A DNA stretch of 64,000 nucleotides from Nocardioides sp. (GTDB lineage Bacteria > Actinomycetota > Actinomycetes > Propionibacteriales > Nocardioidaceae), in NCBI GenBank assembly GCA_020636915.1, contig JACJWV010000018.1, forward strand, positions 1 through 64,000, written 5' to 3'. The first letter of the stretch is position 1. Every line of letters begins with the position of its first letter. The position numbers and the translations under genes are program-made. Positions 62,907-64,000 of the stretch are shown in pieces. The notes beneath the pieces are model-generated. The model saw only the letters and a program-made list of their open reading frames with translations, was not told the origin of the DNA and did not search any database.

Positions 62907-64000
62907 TCAGCGCAGACCGGTGTCGCGCTGCAGCGCCAGGCGGATGAGCCGGTCCACCAGGGCCGGGTAGTCCACGCCGGACGCGGCCCACATCCGCGGG
63001 TACATCGACGTCGGGGTGAAGCCCGGCATCGTGTTGATCTCGTTCACGACCACCCGGTCGCCCGGGAGCACGAAGAAGTCGACGCGCGCCAGGCCCTCGC
63101 AGCCGACCGCGTCGAACGCCTGCACCGACATCTCACGGATCCGGTCGGCGACCTCGTCCGGCAGCTTCGCCGGGACGTCGAGCTCGGTGTGCTCCTCCGG
63201 GAGGTACTTCGCGGCGAAGTCGTAGAACTCGTGCTCCCCGGAGATCCGGATCTCCGCGGGCACGCTCGTCTCCGGGGTCCCGTCGAGCGCCTGCAGGACC
63301 CCGCACTCGACCTCGCGGCCGTCGGCGGCATAGGCCTCCAGGAGCACCTTCGGGTCGTAGCGCAGCGCCTCCTCGATCGCCCCCGCCAGCTCGGACTCGT
63401 CGTGCACCTTGGAGATCCCGATGCTGGAACCCCCGCGGGCAGGCTTGGCGAACAGCGGGTAGCCGAGGGTGGCGGCGCGCTCGCGGCAACCGACCTGGTC
63501 GCGCTCCCACTGGCGAGCGGTCACGGTGGTCGACGGCAGCACCGGCAGCCCGGCGGCGGCCAGCACCACCTTCATGTACGCCTTGTCCATGCTGACCGCG
63601 GAGGCGAGCACCCCGGCGCCGACGTACCGCACGCCGGCCATCTCGAGCATGCCCTGGATGGTGCCGTCCTCGCCCCACGGGCCGTGGAGCAGCGGGAAGA
63701 CCACGTCCACCTCGCCGAGCGTGTGCGGTGGCTGCGACGGCTCGGTGACGACCAGACCCGTCGAGGCGGCTCCGGGCGACAGGGCCACCGTCGCGCGGTC
63801 GCCGTCGACCTGGGGCAACCGCTCGGGCGACTCGATCCGGAGCCGGTCGGGGTCGCCGGACTCCAGGACCCACCGGCCGTCGGTCGCGATGCCGACGGGC
63901 ACGACGTCGTACGTCTCGGGGTCGATGGCGGCCAGCACGCTGCCGGCCGTCACGCAGGAGATCGCGTGCTCGCTCGACATGCCGCCGAAGACCACGGCGA
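62907..64000 (-). CDS. ddl: D-alanine--D-alanine ligase, 5' end outside window
   Basis: At least 362 residues; the frame continues past the window end, and the first visible residues (AVVFGGMSSEHAISCVTAGS) are the usual Ddl N-terminus, so only a few are missing. ATP-grasp blocks follow: VFPLLHGPWGEDGTIQGMLE, LFAKPARGGSSIGISKV, LLEAYAADGREVECGVL, and the metal site VVVNEINTMPGFTPTSMYPR. It makes the D-Ala-D-Ala dipeptide for peptidoglycan. It heads a conserved neighbourhood with DUF3515 and thiL. Confidence 0.95.
   Translation of the reverse strand, partial: AVVFGGMSSEHAISCVTAGSVLAAIDPETYDVVPVGIATDGRWVLESGDPDRLRIESPERLPQVDGDRATVALSPGAASTGLVVTEPSQPPHTLGEVDVVFPLLHGPWGEDGTIQGMLEMAGVRYVGAGVLASAVSMDKAYMKVVLAAAGLPVLPSTTVTARQWERDQVGCRERAATLGYPLFAKPARGGSSIGISKVHDESELAGAIEEALRYDPKVLLEAYAADGREVECGVLQALDGTPETSVPAEIRISGEHEFYDFAAKYLPEEHTELDVPAKLPDEVADRIREMSVQAFDAVGCEGLARVDFFVLPGDRVVVNEINTMPGFTPTSMYPRMWAASGVDYPALVDRLIRLALQRDTGLR

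Overview
The window is about 64 kb of very GC-rich chromosome (roughly 70% or more by eye). It has many GTG starts, short 1-4 base gene overlaps, zinc-ribbon (C+) forms of ribosomal proteins L28 and L32, and Ala/Glu-rich tails on S2 and S16. Gene content and order point to a Gram-positive actinomycete, most likely a Nocardioides-like member of the Propionibacteriales. That assignment is inferred from gene order and sequence style, not from a search. Almost all of it is conserved core chromosome. No tRNA, rRNA, prophage, insertion sequence or CRISPR array was recognised.

Layout. 1-10.0 kb: single metabolic and stress genes (FAD oxidoreductase cut by the window edge, dimethylargininase, M1 peptidase, a CstB-like persulfide enzyme, RIO kinase, LOG-family protein, Tat-exported phosphoesterase, GT4 mannosyltransferase). 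10.1-12.6 kb: a tight four-gene cassette of type VII secretion (WXG100) character, the most accessory-looking block. 12.6-19.1 kb: rlmN, a membrane protein, a phosphatase, cdsA, frr, pyrH, tsf, rpsB. 19.5-24.2 kb: M23 peptidase, then xerC and the operon yraN-comM-dprA. 24.3-28.5 kb: a TadE/TadG pair, DUF2469, rnhB, lepB. 28.6-31.7 kb: rplS, a trmD-GNAT fusion, rimM, khpA, rpsP. 31.9-37.0 kb: membrane protein, amidohydrolase, GH3 glycosidase divergent from a ROK regulator. 37.0-46.2 kb: NYN protein, ffh, glnD, two amt-glnK pairs in tandem, ftsY. 46.3-54.8 kb: thioesterase, smc, MFS transporter, mutM, rnc, rpmF, DUF177. 54.9-64 kb: coaD, rsmD, recG, DAK2 kinase, rpmB, thiL, an Lrp-type domain protein, DUF3515 lipoprotein, SnoaL-like protein, and ddl cut by the window end.

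How the genes work together. The minus-strand block from rpsP to rpsB supplies ribosomal proteins with the factors that mature or recycle them (RimM, TrmD, Frr, EF-Ts, RlmN). It also supplies membrane and secretion parts (CdsA, LepB, Ffh, FtsY). The two amt-glnK pairs plus glnD form an ammonium uptake and sensing unit. The downstream pair appears to have its own GlnR-type site, and a strong terminator separates the pairs. yraN-comM-dprA is the conserved DNA-uptake and recombination group.

Most unusual features: (1) the WXG100-like cassette, whose third product ends in glycine zippers and whose last product is a candidate membrane immunity protein; (2) two oppositely oriented arrays of a 32-bp palindrome-cored repeat between the convergent rpmB and thiL; (3) nested palindromes at 4.93-5.02 kb and a 155-nt hairpin between tsf and pyrH; (4) the TrmD-acetyltransferase fusion; (5) a 12-bp tandem repeat that writes an HDAQ-repeat tail onto one ammonium transporter.
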